DNA of 64,000 nt from Proteles cristata cristata (GCA_017311185.1 JAESUZ010004792.1:434001-498000), one strand, 5' to 3'. Numbered from the stretch's first letter, positions 1-11,929 are shown. The notes: generated by a model not told the origin, from the sequence alone. Numbers and translations are program-made.

Positions 1-204
1 ACTCCATATTTTGTTGGTAAAACAGATGTGGTATGAAAATAAAATGAAATAATTGATGTGAAAGTATAGAGAGTTCCCAGGAAATGAGATAGAAATCAAA
101 TACCCAATTGTTCAGGCCACTAGAAAGAGATAGAAAATGAATAATTCAAAAGGGCAGAAAATCCATATGTATTTTCTGTAAAAATAACTAAGCTTTGTAC
201 AATA

Positions 205-415
205 TTTTGTAATTTGCAAAACACTCTCACATACATTATCTCATTTGACTTTTCCCAAAACCCTGCGAAATAAACTATTATTGTTGTTATTATTCTAATT
301 TTATGATGGAGGAAACAGGCATAGAGTGTTTGCATTTTGGCCCAGGGTCGCAGAGTCTCAAAGTGGCAGAGCTGGGTCCCTAGCCAGGTCTTCTACTGTT
401 AAATGCTGGGTTGAT
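205..415 (-). repeat. MIR SINE remnant
   Basis: Shows the reverse-complement order of an MIR: a 'cattatctcattt' block, 'aaaccctgcgaaataaactattattg', 'gatggaggaaacagg', then 'cccagggtcgcagagt' and 'gtggcagagctgggtccc'. These match the MIR core and tRNA-like parts (consensus 'tgaggaaactgagg', 'caaggtcacacagct', 'gtggcagagctggg') with many substitutions, as expected of a copy over 100 million years old. Boundaries are approximate. Confidence 0.75.
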
Positions 416-1394
416 ATTATTGTTCTTTAACCCTCTTTATGCAACTTGAGTTTTGATGGGATTGGTTTTAATATGACTGAGGTTTGGGAGATACACTCCA
501 AAAAACGGACTGCAAAAGAGTGGGGGCGGGGGTGGAGGCTCAAGTGTAGCTGGAAAGATGCTAGTTTCCCTTAGGCTGACTCTCCCACTAATAATCTCTT
601 TACAACTGACTCCCTACTAAAAATAGCCATTCTTTTTCAGCGTATTCTCTTTCAAGCCTTCAGCGAGTGGGAAACAGTTAGTTAAGTGTGAAATTTTTAA
701 AGGAAACTTCTGGGAAGTCCACTGAGGCTGGAGACAATGCTCACAGCAGTGAGTTCTCAGTGTAGCAGCCTAGCAAATGCTATACTAGACAATGCTGATT
801 GTCAATCTCTAAATCAACAGGGCCACAGGCAAGTCAAATGCATAGACTCCAGCAAGATCGAAAAAGCTTCCTGATACAGTACATTCTAAGGTTAGCTGAA
901 ATCTATAGAAGGAAGGCAGCTATGCCATGTAGCTGATCACTCTATCCTAAAAGCAGTTTCTCACCTTGGATCACCTTCTATTTGCAAGGACAAGAGATTC
1001 TTTTCAATTTACCATAAAAAAATGGGCCTTGCCTGGAGTTATGTTAACATCAGATCTTCTGGATCTTTATAAGACAACCAGACCCAGACAGAAAGCAGCC
1101 AGAACCTGAGAGGAGCCAGCTCAGGCCCCTGTTCCTACCTTTGGCTCTTAACTAAAAACTGCCGAGAACCTTGGCCTTCTGGCTTCTGCCCTGCAGACAT
1201 CTACAGAAACTCCAACCCACAAAAGCCCCTCTGAGAGGATGGACCCCTGAGGCCAACCCAGGTAGGATTTGTAAGTATCAGTCAGCCATAGTGATGGCTC
1301 CCCTCTCTCTTTGCCCAAGCTGGTATGTAGTTTGAACCCAGGAAAACCTTAAGTTAGAGTCTCTGGTGCAGGTATTCTTATCCAGTTCTACTCA
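416..1394. other. Unique sequence, nothing recognised
   Basis: No long reading frame, repeat or RNA gene that I can support. The sequence is moderately AT-rich with a GC-richer patch at about 1080-1260, which has no exon-like reading frame with splice sites that I would defend. Confidence 0.5.
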
Positions 1395-1812
1395 TGACTC
1401 TGCTTACCTTCTTAACCAACAGAACTACCCAGGGACACCCATCGCTTACCTTCTTTACTGCTATACTGTAAGCCCCATGAAGATAAAAGGTATCTCATTT
1501 CATTGCAATGATTGAAAAGCTCTGTAGTCAGACAGTTAAGGTATAAATCTGGGTCTCTGTCATTTACTGTATGACCTTGGGCAAGTGTCTAAATCTCACT
1601 AAACATGTTTTATTATCTATGAAATGGACTTTCCTAACTAGACACTTATTGAAAAAATCACATAAGGTAGTGCATTTAGTATGCTGCCTGGCACATAATA
1701 AAGATTTCATAAAATGCTAATCATTGTTGTTTTCATTCTGTCCTATTCTCCTGCTCTAATACAGTGCCAGGCATACAATAAGCCTTTTGATAAACTTTTA
1801 TGAATGAAATTC
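1395..1812 (+). repeat. L2 LINE 3'-end remnant, split by an MIR
   Basis: The left piece (to about 1510) carries 'actgtaagccccatgaagataaaaggta', like the L2 tail 'actgtaagctccttgagggcagg'. The right piece (from about 1740) carries 'acagtgccaggcatacaataagc' and ends in 'tgaatgaa', the L2 terminus. The MIR lies between them, so the two parts appear to be one L2 interrupted by it. Confidence 0.6.
1517..1735 (+). repeat. MIR SINE remnant
   Basis: Ordered MIR blocks are visible: 'ctctgtagtcagacag', 'atttactgtatgaccttgggcaagtgtctaaatctc', 'gaaatggac', and 'agtatgctgcctggcacataataaag'. The phrase 'tgaccttgggcaagt' is the conserved MIR core. It sits inside an L2 3' end. Confidence 0.85.
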
Positions 1813-2244
1813 TGCTCAAGACCAACATAATATGAAACATACACTGTACCTTGCTTTCTCTTATTTTTTTTTTCCTATTTGGAATTACCAATTATCATTT
1901 AAGAATTTTCTATGGTTGTAGGAAGAAATCAGAATCTGCAGAATCCTGAGAAGAATTAGGTAGAATGAACAGGTCCCCATAGAATACTACCCTTTTATGG
2001 TAACCTCCTTTCCTTTTATCATTATTTTAAAAGGAATTTTATATGTGATATCATCATACCAATAACCAGTTGCCCTTTTATTAATTTCAAATGGGTGATA
2101 CCTAGAACAAGACTGGTAAACTCAACTTCCTCTAAAACTATTCTTTAATTCTGGATTTAGGTTAATGATCACATAGCTAATTCTATAATTAGCTAATGTT
2201 CAACAAATATTCATTGGCTAAGATCTTCTATCTTCCAAGCATTA
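1813..2244. other. AT-rich sequence, nothing recognised
   Basis: Short homopolymer T runs and AT-rich sequence between an L2 remnant and an LTR. No reading frame or repeat family that I can name. Confidence 0.5.
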
Positions 2245-2729
2245 AAGGTTGTTCTATCTGTAAACGGCCACAAACTGGGTGGCTGAAAACAACAGATATT
2301 TATTTTCTCATAGTTCTGGAAGCTAGAAATCTGGAAATCCAGTTGTTGGCAGAGTTGGTTCCTTGTGGAGGATCTGAGGGAGATCATATCTTCCATGCTT
2401 CTCTCCTAGCTTCCCGTGGTTGCTTGCAATCCCTGACATTCTTTGGCTTGTAGACATCATTCCAATCTCTGTTGCCATCTTCACATGGCATTCTCCCTGT
2501 GTCTGTCTATGTCTTTACATCTTCCCTCTGTTTGTGTCTCTGTATCCAAAGTTCCCTCTTCTTAAAAGGATGCTAGTCAGTGGATTAGAGCCCATCCTAA
2601 TCCAGTATGGCCTCATCTTAACTTGATTACTTCTGCAATGACCCTGTTTCCAAATAAGGTCCCACTCATAGGTACTGGGAGTTGACACTTGAACATATCT
2701 TTTTGAAGGACACAATCCGACCCATACTA
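2245..2729 (-). mobile_element. MaLR-like solo LTR remnant
   Basis: Read on the minus strand, the element begins near 2729 with a sequence like 'atgggtcggattgtgtccttc', continues through 'ggaaacagggtcattgcag' and 'gttaagatgaggccatactggattagg', and ends near 'ccacccagtttgtgg'. This is the layout of old ERVL-MaLR LTRs (MLT1/MST group). The reading frames across it are incidental. No internal retroviral genes flank it, so it is a solo LTR. The exact subfamily is not determined. Confidence 0.7.
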
Positions 2730-2764
2730 AGTACCCTTTAGGGTTTCAATAATAAGAAAAGCTA

Positions 2765-2945
2765 ACACTTATATATACTTATATAACACTCACCATGTGC
2801 CAAGCATTGCTACAGCTCATGTGTTACTCAAGTAATACTCATTATAAGTCTATAAAATGAATATTATTGTCCTCCTATTCAAGTTATAGACAGGAAAGAC
2901 CAGAGAAATGAAGTAACTTGTCCAGGGTCATATAACCTGGTTTTG
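2765..2945 (-). repeat. MIR-type remnant
   Basis: Contains 'caccatgtgccaagcattg', 'actcattataagtctataaaatgaatattattgtcctcc', and 'gaagtaacttgtccagggtcatataacctgg', matching the reverse-complement order of MIR ('aagtaacttgcccaaggtcacac'). Diverged; ends are approximate. Confidence 0.75.
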
Positions 2946-4394
2946 ATGTTTGACCTCTTAAATCTTCTTCTACACTATCTCTTAGAACCTGTAGACGAGA
3001 TGAGGCCGATGCAGTAATAATGATAAAAGAGGCATAAACACAGTGTGACAGGAGACAGAGGGGGCTTATATTACTCTGGATGGGAGCATGGGAACTAGAC
3101 TTCTACTTTATATAATTCAAAGGTAAATAGATATTGCCGAATGCCAGAAGCAGTACTAATTTTTGGAGATAAAAAAAAATTGTTTAAACCTACAAAACAA
3201 AGACATAGACGTTGTGCTGATAAAGCTTAGTCTACAGCAGAATAATAAGATATAAACAAATAATAGCAATACAAAGTTAAGATGAATTGCAAACATATGC
3301 AGAAATTGTGGGAATCATCACGGAAAAATGGAACTTGACATTTCAGAGTTCCTGCGCCAATGCATATTTTCTACCCCCCAATCAGATTATAAATACCTTG
3401 AGATGGTCTTCCATTTCCCTTGTATCTATTCCAAACAGGCTTTTGCAATGCTTCCTGCACACAGGACACTCGGGGAAAATGCTTATTAAGGATGTTTGCT
3501 CAACCAAGGATGTAGAAAATATGATAGAGCATGAGCTGTGGTGTTCCCTAAGACTGTGCTTCTCCCAGCGCTTGACAACCCCAGGAGCGATTAGTGACAC
3601 CTGTGCATGCTGAGCACAGGAACAGGATGTCCCCTCCCCTGGAGTTTCACATACTCAACAGAGCTCTCCAGGCAAACCCATTCCCTCTAAGGAGTGTGGC
3701 CTATGTTTCAGGGAATATGAAATGCAAGCCAGACTGTCTGGAAGCTGGGGACTTCAGATCGCAGCTCCCTCTCCTTTGCACATACTTCTTTATCTTGCTT
3801 CGCTTTTCCTTACCTACTGGGTTGTAAGTGGATTAGGAAGTTTTTATGATCTACATGTTTGCTTTCCATTCTCATCAACATGTGGGTCTTCCTTCTCAAC
3901 AACATGACATATAAGACAAATCCAGTCAACATTTTTTAAAAGGATACCCTCAGCTACAAGACCTGAGAGATACTGGTTTCCATGCAAATCCACTGAACTC
4001 TATTTCTAGCCTTTCTCCTCACTTGTGTCTGCTTTGCATGGTCTAGCCCTTCTGCCTGGGAAGTAGGATAATGGTGTTGTCCATGGGCTACCTTGCGCTC
4101 CTGGCAGGCACAACATCATCTGTTTTGTACCCATACCTAAATAAACCTCTCACAGACCAGACTATGTCAATCCCTGCAGAAATGAAAAGATCCAGTTTCC
4201 TGCCTCTCAGCTTAATCATGTTCTTCTTCTTACAAATCTTCCAATCCTAGTCCCAACTTGCCATTTAGCTGAAGAGTTTCATACCTAAAAGCAACAACAA
4301 CAAGCCAACAACAGACAAACAAACGAAAACTCTCTGCAGAAAGTGCCATCTAAGTAACATAGCCCCAGCAAGACAGACTCTGTCTCCTGTGATC
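2946..4394. other. Unique sequence, nothing recognised
   Basis: Frames of 60-110 codons occur (for example 3287-3613 plus) but show no domain, no codon bias that I can see, and no repeat similarity. I treat this as non-coding unique sequence. Confidence 0.5.
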
Positions 4395-4600
4395 AAAATA
4401 AATCATGTTTCCTCCCTTCTCAACTCCCCCTTGAGTTCATTTCTATCATTCCCTTTGTTTGCATCTTCCCTTGTTTCCTATTTATGTAATAGGCCCACTG
4501 GGTAAGGACTGTGTCTAATTGTAAACTGTTTGCACATTACAGTCCTCAGTAAACATGATTATTATGATTATTGTTATGATATATCGTAACAATAATCTTA
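4395..4600 (+). repeat. Possible L2 3'-end remnant
   Basis: 'tgggtaaggactgtgtctaattgtaaactg' and 'cattacagtcctcagtaaacatgatt' resemble the L2 tail 'gggcagggaccatgtctt...agcacagtgcctggcacatagtaaac'. The match is weak and the family call is tentative. Confidence 0.4.
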
Positions 4601-4839
4601 ATTCAATGCACATTCTTCTAAACTTTGAGCGGCATAGAGAGCAAGAAACATATGCCCAGTCTCTTGTATATACCTAAGAGCTTTGCATGAAGATCTAAAT
4701 TTACAGGGTGCATCCCTGAGCTGCACCTCCGAACCTGCAGAGATTGGATGGTAATTATCTTGTAGCCTCAGAGGAAGGAGAACATGAGGCCATTCTTTTT
4801 CCATGCAGACCAAATAAGAGCTAGGTAGAGATTAGAAAA

Positions 4840-5400
4840 GATCAAGAAAAGAGAAATAGTTTTAAACCTAGATGTTTCAGAGGCAGCAAAGACCACAGCT
4901 AGGGCTGACCCAATGGCAAAAAGCCTGTTCAAGCAATGATAAGAAAAATCATTTACTGGGCACATTAATTTCAGTTGTGGGAGCCGAGCTTTCCCTGAGT
5001 TGTCCATTGGATAAATGCTGTCAGGATATGCTCTGAGCTGTTCCAATGAGATGTAATAATTGAATTTGTTTTCATTTAATTTGGAGGGCCTTTAATTAAA
5101 AGCCAAGCTTGTGTGTGCAGAGAGATAAAGCCAGGCACATGGAAGCTGGGGGTAATTTGGGTGCTGAATGCAATAATTAATTGTAAATTCAGAGGTCAGG
5201 AGACTGGCACTATCTTTGTGAAATCAGCACAGTGAGCTGGCCATCCAACTGGAATAGACTCAGGAGTGAAGGAACCATACGCTTAAGTGATTTTTTTGAA
5301 ACCTTAATCACAATTACAGAGTAGCATGGAGGTTAATTTGCAAAGTTCATTAATCAGAGAATAAATATATCAGTGATCACCCTATGAAAAACAACCTGGA
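4840..5400. promoter_or_regulatory. Candidate conserved non-coding block rich in homeodomain-type AT cores
   Basis: Repeat-free sequence with a dense series of TAAT/ATTA palindromes: TTTAATTAAA at about 5091-5100, CAATAATTAATTG at about 5171-5183, CTTAATCACAATTAC near 5303, GGTTAATTTGC near 5331 and CATTAATCAG near 5349. These are typical binding cores of homeodomain factors. The low simple-repeat content and absence of interspersed repeats over about 550 bp fit an old, constrained element. Conservation cannot be seen from one genome, so this is inference. Confidence 0.35.
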
Positions 5401-6166
5401 AAAGTTTGGTTTTCCAGTCACAATTTCCCAATCCTTCCACTCACCATTGCAGTAGTATGGAAGCCACAGTGTGTGTGGCTTTGTCTTGACTACCTTCATT
5501 CATCTTTGAGCTCGTAAGCAGTCTACTTTTCCCCTATGGGTCTCAGGTCAAACCCATCCACCTGATATTTCAAGATAATACAAATCTGTCTTAGAATGAT
5601 TGGTCTAAAATTGAGAATAATCCACAGGATAAATAGTTTTATTAGCATTCAAGAAATCAACATCTAGAATTAGTATCAGAAGACAAAGTTTCAATTAGTG
5701 CCCAATATTTACCTAAGGAGTTAAGATTAGAGGGCTAACTAGAGTTATCAATCTTCAGACATAGTTGTATTTCATTATGTAAGGCAATAAAGTAAAGATC
5801 TGATGCTTACATGTGAATTTGCTGCCCTGAAAAATGATATTTCATTAGGTGCACATTTTGTGCTTGAGAGAGCTTGATTATGGAAATGCATCCCAGCATG
5901 CAGTGGTGCAGCAGACAGAAGGATGCTTCCTTGCAATTCTCAGTGCTGAGCACAATGATGGGATCTACATTCCCTTTGTTTCCCCATCTTTGCCAAGAAT
6001 TCCCAGTGTGAGTTACCATCTAATAAAAATGTGGACAGGGGTCTATTGCCCAGCAAGATCTTGGAAGTCTACCACTTTAGGATTCTTTTTCTTTTATAAC
6101 TGCTTCCTAGAGAAAGGAAATTTACAGGTCAGAGGCTTTCCTCATAGAAGAGAAACATGGACTATA
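5401..6166. other. Unique sequence, nothing recognised
   Basis: Overlapping frames on both strands (about 70 and 119 codons) lie at 5807-6208 without recognisable domains. No repeat called. Confidence 0.45.
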
Positions 6167-6302
6167 GATCAGAGCATGCCAACAGAATTACCTAGGGCAC
6201 TTTTTTAAAAATTATGTGAGCTTTATCCTGAATCAGGACTTCAAGGGACTGAGGCTCCTGGTTAATTCTAAATTACCCTCAGCTAGGGACCACTGGAGCA
6301 GA
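6167..6302 (+). repeat. MER5-like DNA transposon remnant (hAT-Charlie group)
   Basis: The string 'cagaattacctagggcacttttttaaaaatta', followed by 'cctgaatcaggacttcaagggactgaggc' and 'gggaccactgga', follows the layout of MER5-type non-autonomous hAT elements ('cagaatcacctgg...gggcttttaaa...cagg...gaaccactgg'). It is diverged and its terminal inverted repeats are only partly recognisable. Confidence 0.5.
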
Positions 6303-6689
6303 TAAACTCCAAGTTCTCTCCCATATATAAAGTCATGTTATTCTTAACCCAATTTCTAGGAACCAGGCACTCACTGTGTGCCTAGCAATTTGCTGTCTTA
6401 GAATACAATCATGGAACCTGAGGATTGAAAAGTTTATGGCATTTAACTCTCTGGTGATCAAATAGCCTCTATTATTTCCTAGCCAAACATTGCCAATTGT
6501 CTATTATGCCTTGGAGTTTTGCTAAATATCAACCAGGCCTCCTGCATATCCCTCAACACCTTGAAAAAATAGCCACTTGTATGTGCCTGAGCAAAGAACA
6601 TGAAATTTTAAGGACATATGTGGATTATCAAAGGAAGGATGTGGTAACTCTTTAAAGCAGGGGTCTCTTTCCAGGAGAACCAATCAATA

Positions 6690-6790
6690 CATCATGATAC
6701 CCTCTTCACAGATGAGGACACTGAGGCACAGAGAAATATGACAGCTTGCTAGAACTCAATTCAAGGCAGTGTATAATTTCAGAGCCTTAA
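6690..6790 (-). repeat. MIR fragment
   Basis: 'cagatgaggacactgaggcacagagaaatatgacagcttgc' is the reverse-complement MIR/LINE-tail phrase 'cagatgaggaaactgaggcacagagag'. Only about 100 bp is recognisable. Confidence 0.7.
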
Positions 6791-7059
6791 CTCTTCTGTC
6801 ACAGAAGTACCATTTTTAATTCTTACTCCAGAGTAATTCCATGGCTAAGTTGTAAGTTCATAAAATCTTGACAGATGAAAATAATGATGTGATTAGAGAA
6901 TTTAGAAAAATCTTTGGCATGAGGTACTAAGAGGTTGGTATTGCCAGAGAAAACATTTAATCCATTAATTGAAATTAAAAGTACCTGGTTTTCCATTGTG
7001 AATGAAGAATTCAAACAACATCAACAAATTTTTCTTTAATATTAGATCTAAGCATCATA

Positions 7060-7230
7060 ATGTTTATTACCATTGAGCTTCTATTATGTGCCGGATGATA
7101 AGTGTCTTATACATTTTTTTATCCTTAGGTTTTTATACCAGTCATAAAAGATATTACCATCCCTAATTTACAGCTGGTAAAATTGAGACCTGGACAGTTG
7201 CCTGAGGCCTGATAGACGGTAAGGCTAAAT
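7060..7230 (-). repeat. MIR remnant
   Basis: Ordered blocks 'gagcttctattatgtgccgg', 'aagatattaccatccctaatttacagctggtaaaattgagacctgg' and 'cagttgcctgaggcc' match an antisense MIR. Diverged copy. Confidence 0.7.
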
Positions 7231-7319
7231 GTTTCCTTTGCCTACTCAGAACAAGGAATTTAGTTCCTGGAATCAAATTCTTAATCAAACCATAATTAGG
7301 TAATAGTCAATGCCTACTA

Positions 7320-7660
7320 GGCAGCACAAGGCACCATGCTAGGCCTACAGAATACAGATGGAAAAACTATAATAAAGTGTCTGTCCTCGTAGATCTTACA
7401 GTCTGGGGATTGCGAAGAGACTAACAGAAAACTCAGAACCATGATTAAGTCCTACAAAAACAAATACTGTATGCTATGAGAACACACAAGTAGGACATAC
7501 ATCTATCTGTAGAATTGGGTCAGGTAATAGTCAAAGGAAAGATCACTGGAAAGTAAAAGGAGGGAGAGAGAATAATATATCGGGTTGAAAGGATGCCATG
7601 GGTATGCAGAGCCTCAAGAACAAAAATAAGAACAATAAAGGTCAGAAAACTCCACTAGTC
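7320..7660. repeat. Ancient interspersed repeat, family unresolved
   Basis: 'ggcaccatgctaggcctacagaatacagatgg', followed by 'cctcgtagatcttacagtctggg' and a purine-rich tract, has the layout of a common old mammalian repeat ('ccaggcactgttctaggtgctggggatac...cttacattctagtgggg'). I recognise the pattern but cannot assign the family name with certainty. Confidence 0.45.
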
Positions 7661-8107
7661 AAATATGATTGAGACACACCCTACAACCTAGAGGGGAGTG
7701 ATGAAGGATGTGACTGCAGTGTTTTTTACATTACTGAGAGGTATTTCCAATTATATCACTGGGGCCTAGCATAGTGCCCGCCCATTGAATCAGCTCTCAA
7801 AGCCTTATTGGGTAGATATGTGGGTAAATGGGTGTTGGAATACATCAGGATTCCAGCCCTATCTCCAGGTGGCCTGGCTTGATGATTGTCCAAAATTCTT
7901 TGAACAGTTCTAATACTACAATCTTAGAGTCCTGCTAAATTTATTTTTTGGACAAGCCTAGTTTTGCCATGATATATGTTTGTGTCTAGTAGGAGAATAG
8001 GAGAGGAAGAGGCCTCTTCACTGGGTTCTGTTTCTAGGAGCCCTGCACTCACTGTGTCTTTTTCTCCAGGTTATAATTGCTCCCTAAAAAGGGTTGCATG
8101 GCATGCT

Positions 8108-8113
<6 letters not shown>

Positions 8114-8147
<34 letters not shown>

Positions 8148-8148
8148 G
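8114..8148 (+). repeat. (TC)n microsatellite
   Basis: About 17 uninterrupted TC dinucleotides. It is not part of a SINE CT tract: neither the tRNA-like head nor an AATAAA tail flanks it. Confidence 0.95.
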
Positions 8149-8571
8149 GTCTATTTTGGGAACTGGTTTAGAAGTTGCAAGGTTTTTGTTGCCTTTTTTT
8201 TCTCCCTTGAATGAAAGCACACGTTAAGAAAAAAAAAAATGTCATTCCCATCGGCTCTTTTGACGTTGCTGGGAGACAAAGCAAGCAATAGCAAGTCTCC
8301 AAATGGGCTTTAAAGAAGAAATATATTTTAAATAAACCCTAAAGCAGAAAGCATCACTTGGAGATGTGTTATCCATTCTGATCTTCCTTCTGCAAGGGAA
8401 GAACTTTCCTGGGCCTGTAAACAAGTAATTTACAAGAGTCACATTTAACTCTTAGAAACTATAGAATCACCCACCCCAGAGACCTATACCAAAACAAAGG
8501 CATCAGAACCAATCCCCAAAGGTTATCCCAAAGGTTATACCTTTCATTCCTTCACCAAGCATCCTTGCATA

Positions 8572-8759
8572 TTTTTAAATGTTTATTTATTTACTTTGAG
8601 AGAGAGATTGGGGGCGGGGCAGAGAGGGAGGGAGAGAGAGAGAATTCCAAGCAGGCTCTGCACTCCTAGTGCCGGGCTCAATCACATAAACCAAGAGATC
8701 ATGACCCAAGCCGAAATCAAGAGTCAGATGCTCAAGCAACTGAGGCACTCAGGTGCCAT
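8572..8759 (-). mobile_element. SINEC (tRNA-derived carnivore SINE)
   Basis: Minus-strand copy. The tail region 'tttttaaatgtttatttatttac' is followed by an AG-rich tract, 'aagcaggctctgcac', 'gagatcatgacccaagccgaaatcaagagtcagatgctcaa' and the head 'gaggcactcaggtgcc'. Substitution level is moderate. Flanks 'catccttgcat' and 'cctccatgc' may be a decayed target-site duplication. Confidence 0.92.
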
Positions 8760-9880
8760 AGCCTCCATGCTCTTTTAACTTCCTTGGTTTAAGACAAGCT
8801 GCATGCAGAAAACAATTGTGGCAAGATGTTTTTGGAGGACTATTTGGAATTTAATCTCTCTTGTTTCTTACCTGTATTTATGTAAGGCAACCAAACTTTT
8901 GCCTATTTGCCTAACAAAGAGGTTTGCATATTAGGCCAAAAAATTCAAGGACAGCCTCATGTCCCTCATTTTTGAAGGCCTGAGCTCATGAAGCATCAAG
9001 AAAAGATAAGGTGGTGCCATAGGAAAAGAGAGAAAAGGAAGCAGGAAAGTAGGTAGTAGACCTCCTCAAGCCTATCAAGAGGACAGATAGATGTCTTTGA
9101 ATTTCTCAGGCAGTTAGACCTGTGACTGAGAGGAGCCCCCTTACAGGAACCTGTGGAATTAGATGGATATTAGAGAGTCAGTGGATGAGGGCCAGCTGTC
9201 CCAAAGGGGTGCTGGAGTCTAGGCAGACTTTTCATTTTGAAGGCTTAGCATGGAACCAAAAGAGCTCATGGACTTCAGAGACCATGGAGGATATGGATAA
9301 TGCATGCCTCAGTGGTATGAAGTGGAAAGTACATATTAGGGATTTTTTGTTCTACCTGAGATTTCAGAGACCTTGGGACAACTGGGGATGGGGACCAGAG
9401 GTGGAAGGGATGAATTGAAAAAGACTGTGACTGATTTTCCTGTCAACTTGGGAGGATACAGTCTCCAACTCAATATGATTTAAAAAATAATTTGTTTAAG
9501 TATATGTGGTATTTCAGATCGGAGTTTTAGGGAAAAGTTTCATACTCACTCCTGACCATTGTTTTTAAGAAATGGTTGATGAAACATGGTTTAATGAAGG
9601 AAAACACAGTAATTCTCTGAGCTTTCCTTGGAATGCATCCTTAGTCATGACAGCACAGTCTTGGAATGCATCCACCTATGGCAAGTGATCCAAGCCAACA
9701 AAGGAAAGTAGCAGTCAGTGGTGACAGGTAAGACACCCGAGGAACAAAATGAAGCTTACAAGGCCTTGCTGGTTCCTAGTTTAGAGGAAAATCTTCTTGA
9801 CTTTGGTCTCACACCATTCCTTTATTCTGGGTCTTATCACCTCTCAGTCGTAGAAGCACCTGGATGGCTTGTTCAGCAAC
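8760..9880. other. Unique sequence, nothing recognised
   Basis: No repeat or exon identified. Frames at 9122-9418 and 9718-9933 (98 and 71 codons) lack recognisable domains. Confidence 0.45.
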
Positions 9881-9884
9881 TTGG

Positions 9885-10010
9885 GGTGCTCACAGACATT
9901 TCATGCTATTCTCACAAGAAACCTGAGAGGTAGGTGGACAGGTATTACTATATCAATTTATTAATGAAGAAATGCTAGCCTCAGCCAGTGGAATCCAAGA
10001 CATAGCTTGA
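9885..10010 (-). repeat. Possible MIR fragment
   Basis: 'ctcacaagaaacctgagaggtaggtggacaggtattactatatcaatttattaatgaagaaatgc' resembles antisense MIR ('ctcacaacaaccctgtgaggtaggtattattat...cagatgaggaaac'). Weak but in the right order. Confidence 0.55.
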
Positions 10011-10502
10011 ATTCTATCAGGTCCCATATTTTTCTATGATTCTATACTGCTTGTGGTGGAGAATAAGAGAAGGATATACCTCTACATTCAGTGTTACCTT
10101 CTTTTGTTGTCTTTAAGTGGACATCGAAGACAATGCTTATGTAAGGCAAAAGTTAGGGAAGAAGAAGAGGATTTTCATCACACATCAACAATCAGAAAAT
10201 GCTAATCAGCTCTTCCCTTGTTTTCATCAAAGTGACTACTTATGGGCCAGTCCCTCCATATCTATAATTTTACCACTGAATGTTTCAAGGCGCCAGGAAG
10301 AAACACATGGCATATTCAAACGGAGTAATTTAAGGTGAGTAACAAATGCACTAGCTACAAAGCAAAGGTGGATTATAAGGAAACCTCAATGTGTAAGAAA
10401 TGTGTTACCCTAGAATTACTGATTCAATGCACTATTACCATCCCTAGACCTGAAGTAGAAATAGTTACTGGAACAGTGACCTAGAAAGGAAGAATTATTG
10501 GA

Positions 10503-10731
10503 GGGGCGCCTGGGTGGTTCAGTCGGTTAAGCATCCAACTTCGGCTCAGGTCATGATCTCACGGTTCGTGGGTTCAAGCCCCGCATCAGGCTCTGTGCTG
10601 ACAGCTCAGAACCTAGATCCTGCATCAGATTCTGTGTCTCCCTCTCTCTCTGACCCCCTCATGCTCATGCTGTCTTTATCTCTCTCTCAAAAATAAATAA
10701 AACATTTTTTAAAAATTTTTTTAAAAAAAAA
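10503..10731 (+). mobile_element. SINEC, felid type
   Basis: Starts ggggcgcctgggtgg, with tRNA-like A box and B box ('ggttcgtgggttcaagcc'), then 'gctctgtgctgacagctcag', a CT-rich tract and 'caaaaataaataaaac', then an A/T-rich tail. Target-site duplication 'aagaattattgga' (10490-10502) and 'aagaaatattgga' (10732-10744), one mismatch. The short frame across its 5' half is incidental. Confidence 0.97.
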
Positions 10732-10744
10732 AAGAAATATTGGA

Positions 10745-11929
10745 AATGCCCATGTAAGAGGAAATATGATTTAGTCAAGGGAGGAATTGGGAGAATAAAT
10801 ACCTAGACCTTACTCTCACCCTCCTACCTCTTGCCAATGAATTACATTGGCCAAACCAATTAGAAACCAGAGAGAAAGAGAACATGTTGAAATGGTTTAT
10901 TGAGGTCAACCATTCAGGACATAGAACACTTTAAAGATTGATGTGGCAGGTATCTACCAACACCTTTATCTTTATCTTTAACATCATGATATCATTTCAT
11001 TATATAATGGACCCATTGGTTTCAGAGGTTTTATTTGACAACTATTTCCTTAAAAAGAGAAGCTGTCTCATTACCACCAGCCCAGTTTATAAGACAAAGA
11101 AAGAAAACAGCACATTTAGGCTCTATCTACTCTTCATACCCCCAACAAAATTTGCCAGAACAGTCTGCTGTTTGTGTTTATGGTTACTTCAGCTTCAGTT
11201 TTGGAAAGGGAAGGAAGTAAATGAGATTAGTGTCAAGTAGCAAGGGAGAATACGCCTGGAAGAGGAATGGAGAGTCTGGGCAGCCTCTTTATTGAGTGAT
11301 TATGACTTACAAGACCCACCACTCTAAAACTAGTAAATTTGAATTGATTTGAGGAGTGCCAAAAGGTTATTTTTGATCAAAACCATCTCCCCTTAAGGCT
11401 AAAATCCTTTCCTTTATCTTGGAGAATCTGTAAGGCTTCTTGTCACTAAGATCAAGGTATGACTTGAAAGCACCATCACTCAGGCTAGTACACACAGCCA
11501 AGCCATTGACTTTCATTGGAGGCCTGAGAAAATGACATAGGATGGGCAAGTATGGGGAAGGACAGTGGGGATGGACAAGACAGTTATTCCTGGGGAAAAT
11601 TAGAGAATACGAAATGTTGTATAGAATTGATAAAATGATGCAGGGGGGCTTTGAAGAACAACACAAAGCCTGTCCAAGGGGGTGAGGGCTGTAAAAAGAA
11701 GGTACAGTAGAATATTGAAGCCAAAATTCATTTCTTCCTCATTTGATCTGAAACCCGTATCAAGTGGAAAAACAACTAAATGTCTCTCTTCACTTCATCA
11801 TGGCATATTTTTTAGATGATGAAAAACTGTAAAGATTCCTGCTACACCTCTTTCATTTTGTTTCTCCTCCTACAGCTCCAAGCCTGGGGACTTGGCCAAG
11901 ATGAGAGCTAACTTTTTGCTACTAGAACT
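10745..11929. other. Unique sequence, nothing recognised
   Basis: Overlapping ~100-codon frames at 10938-11240 and 11367-11666 show no known domain. No interspersed repeat that I can name. Confidence 0.45.

Noticed and set aside
2196..2715. Overlapping frames on both strands as a small gene
   Set aside because: The interval coincides with an old MaLR-like LTR; the frames are incidental.
8114..8148. Short tandem units as a possible CRISPR-like array
   Set aside because: Simple dinucleotide repeat without spacers, in a mammalian genome.
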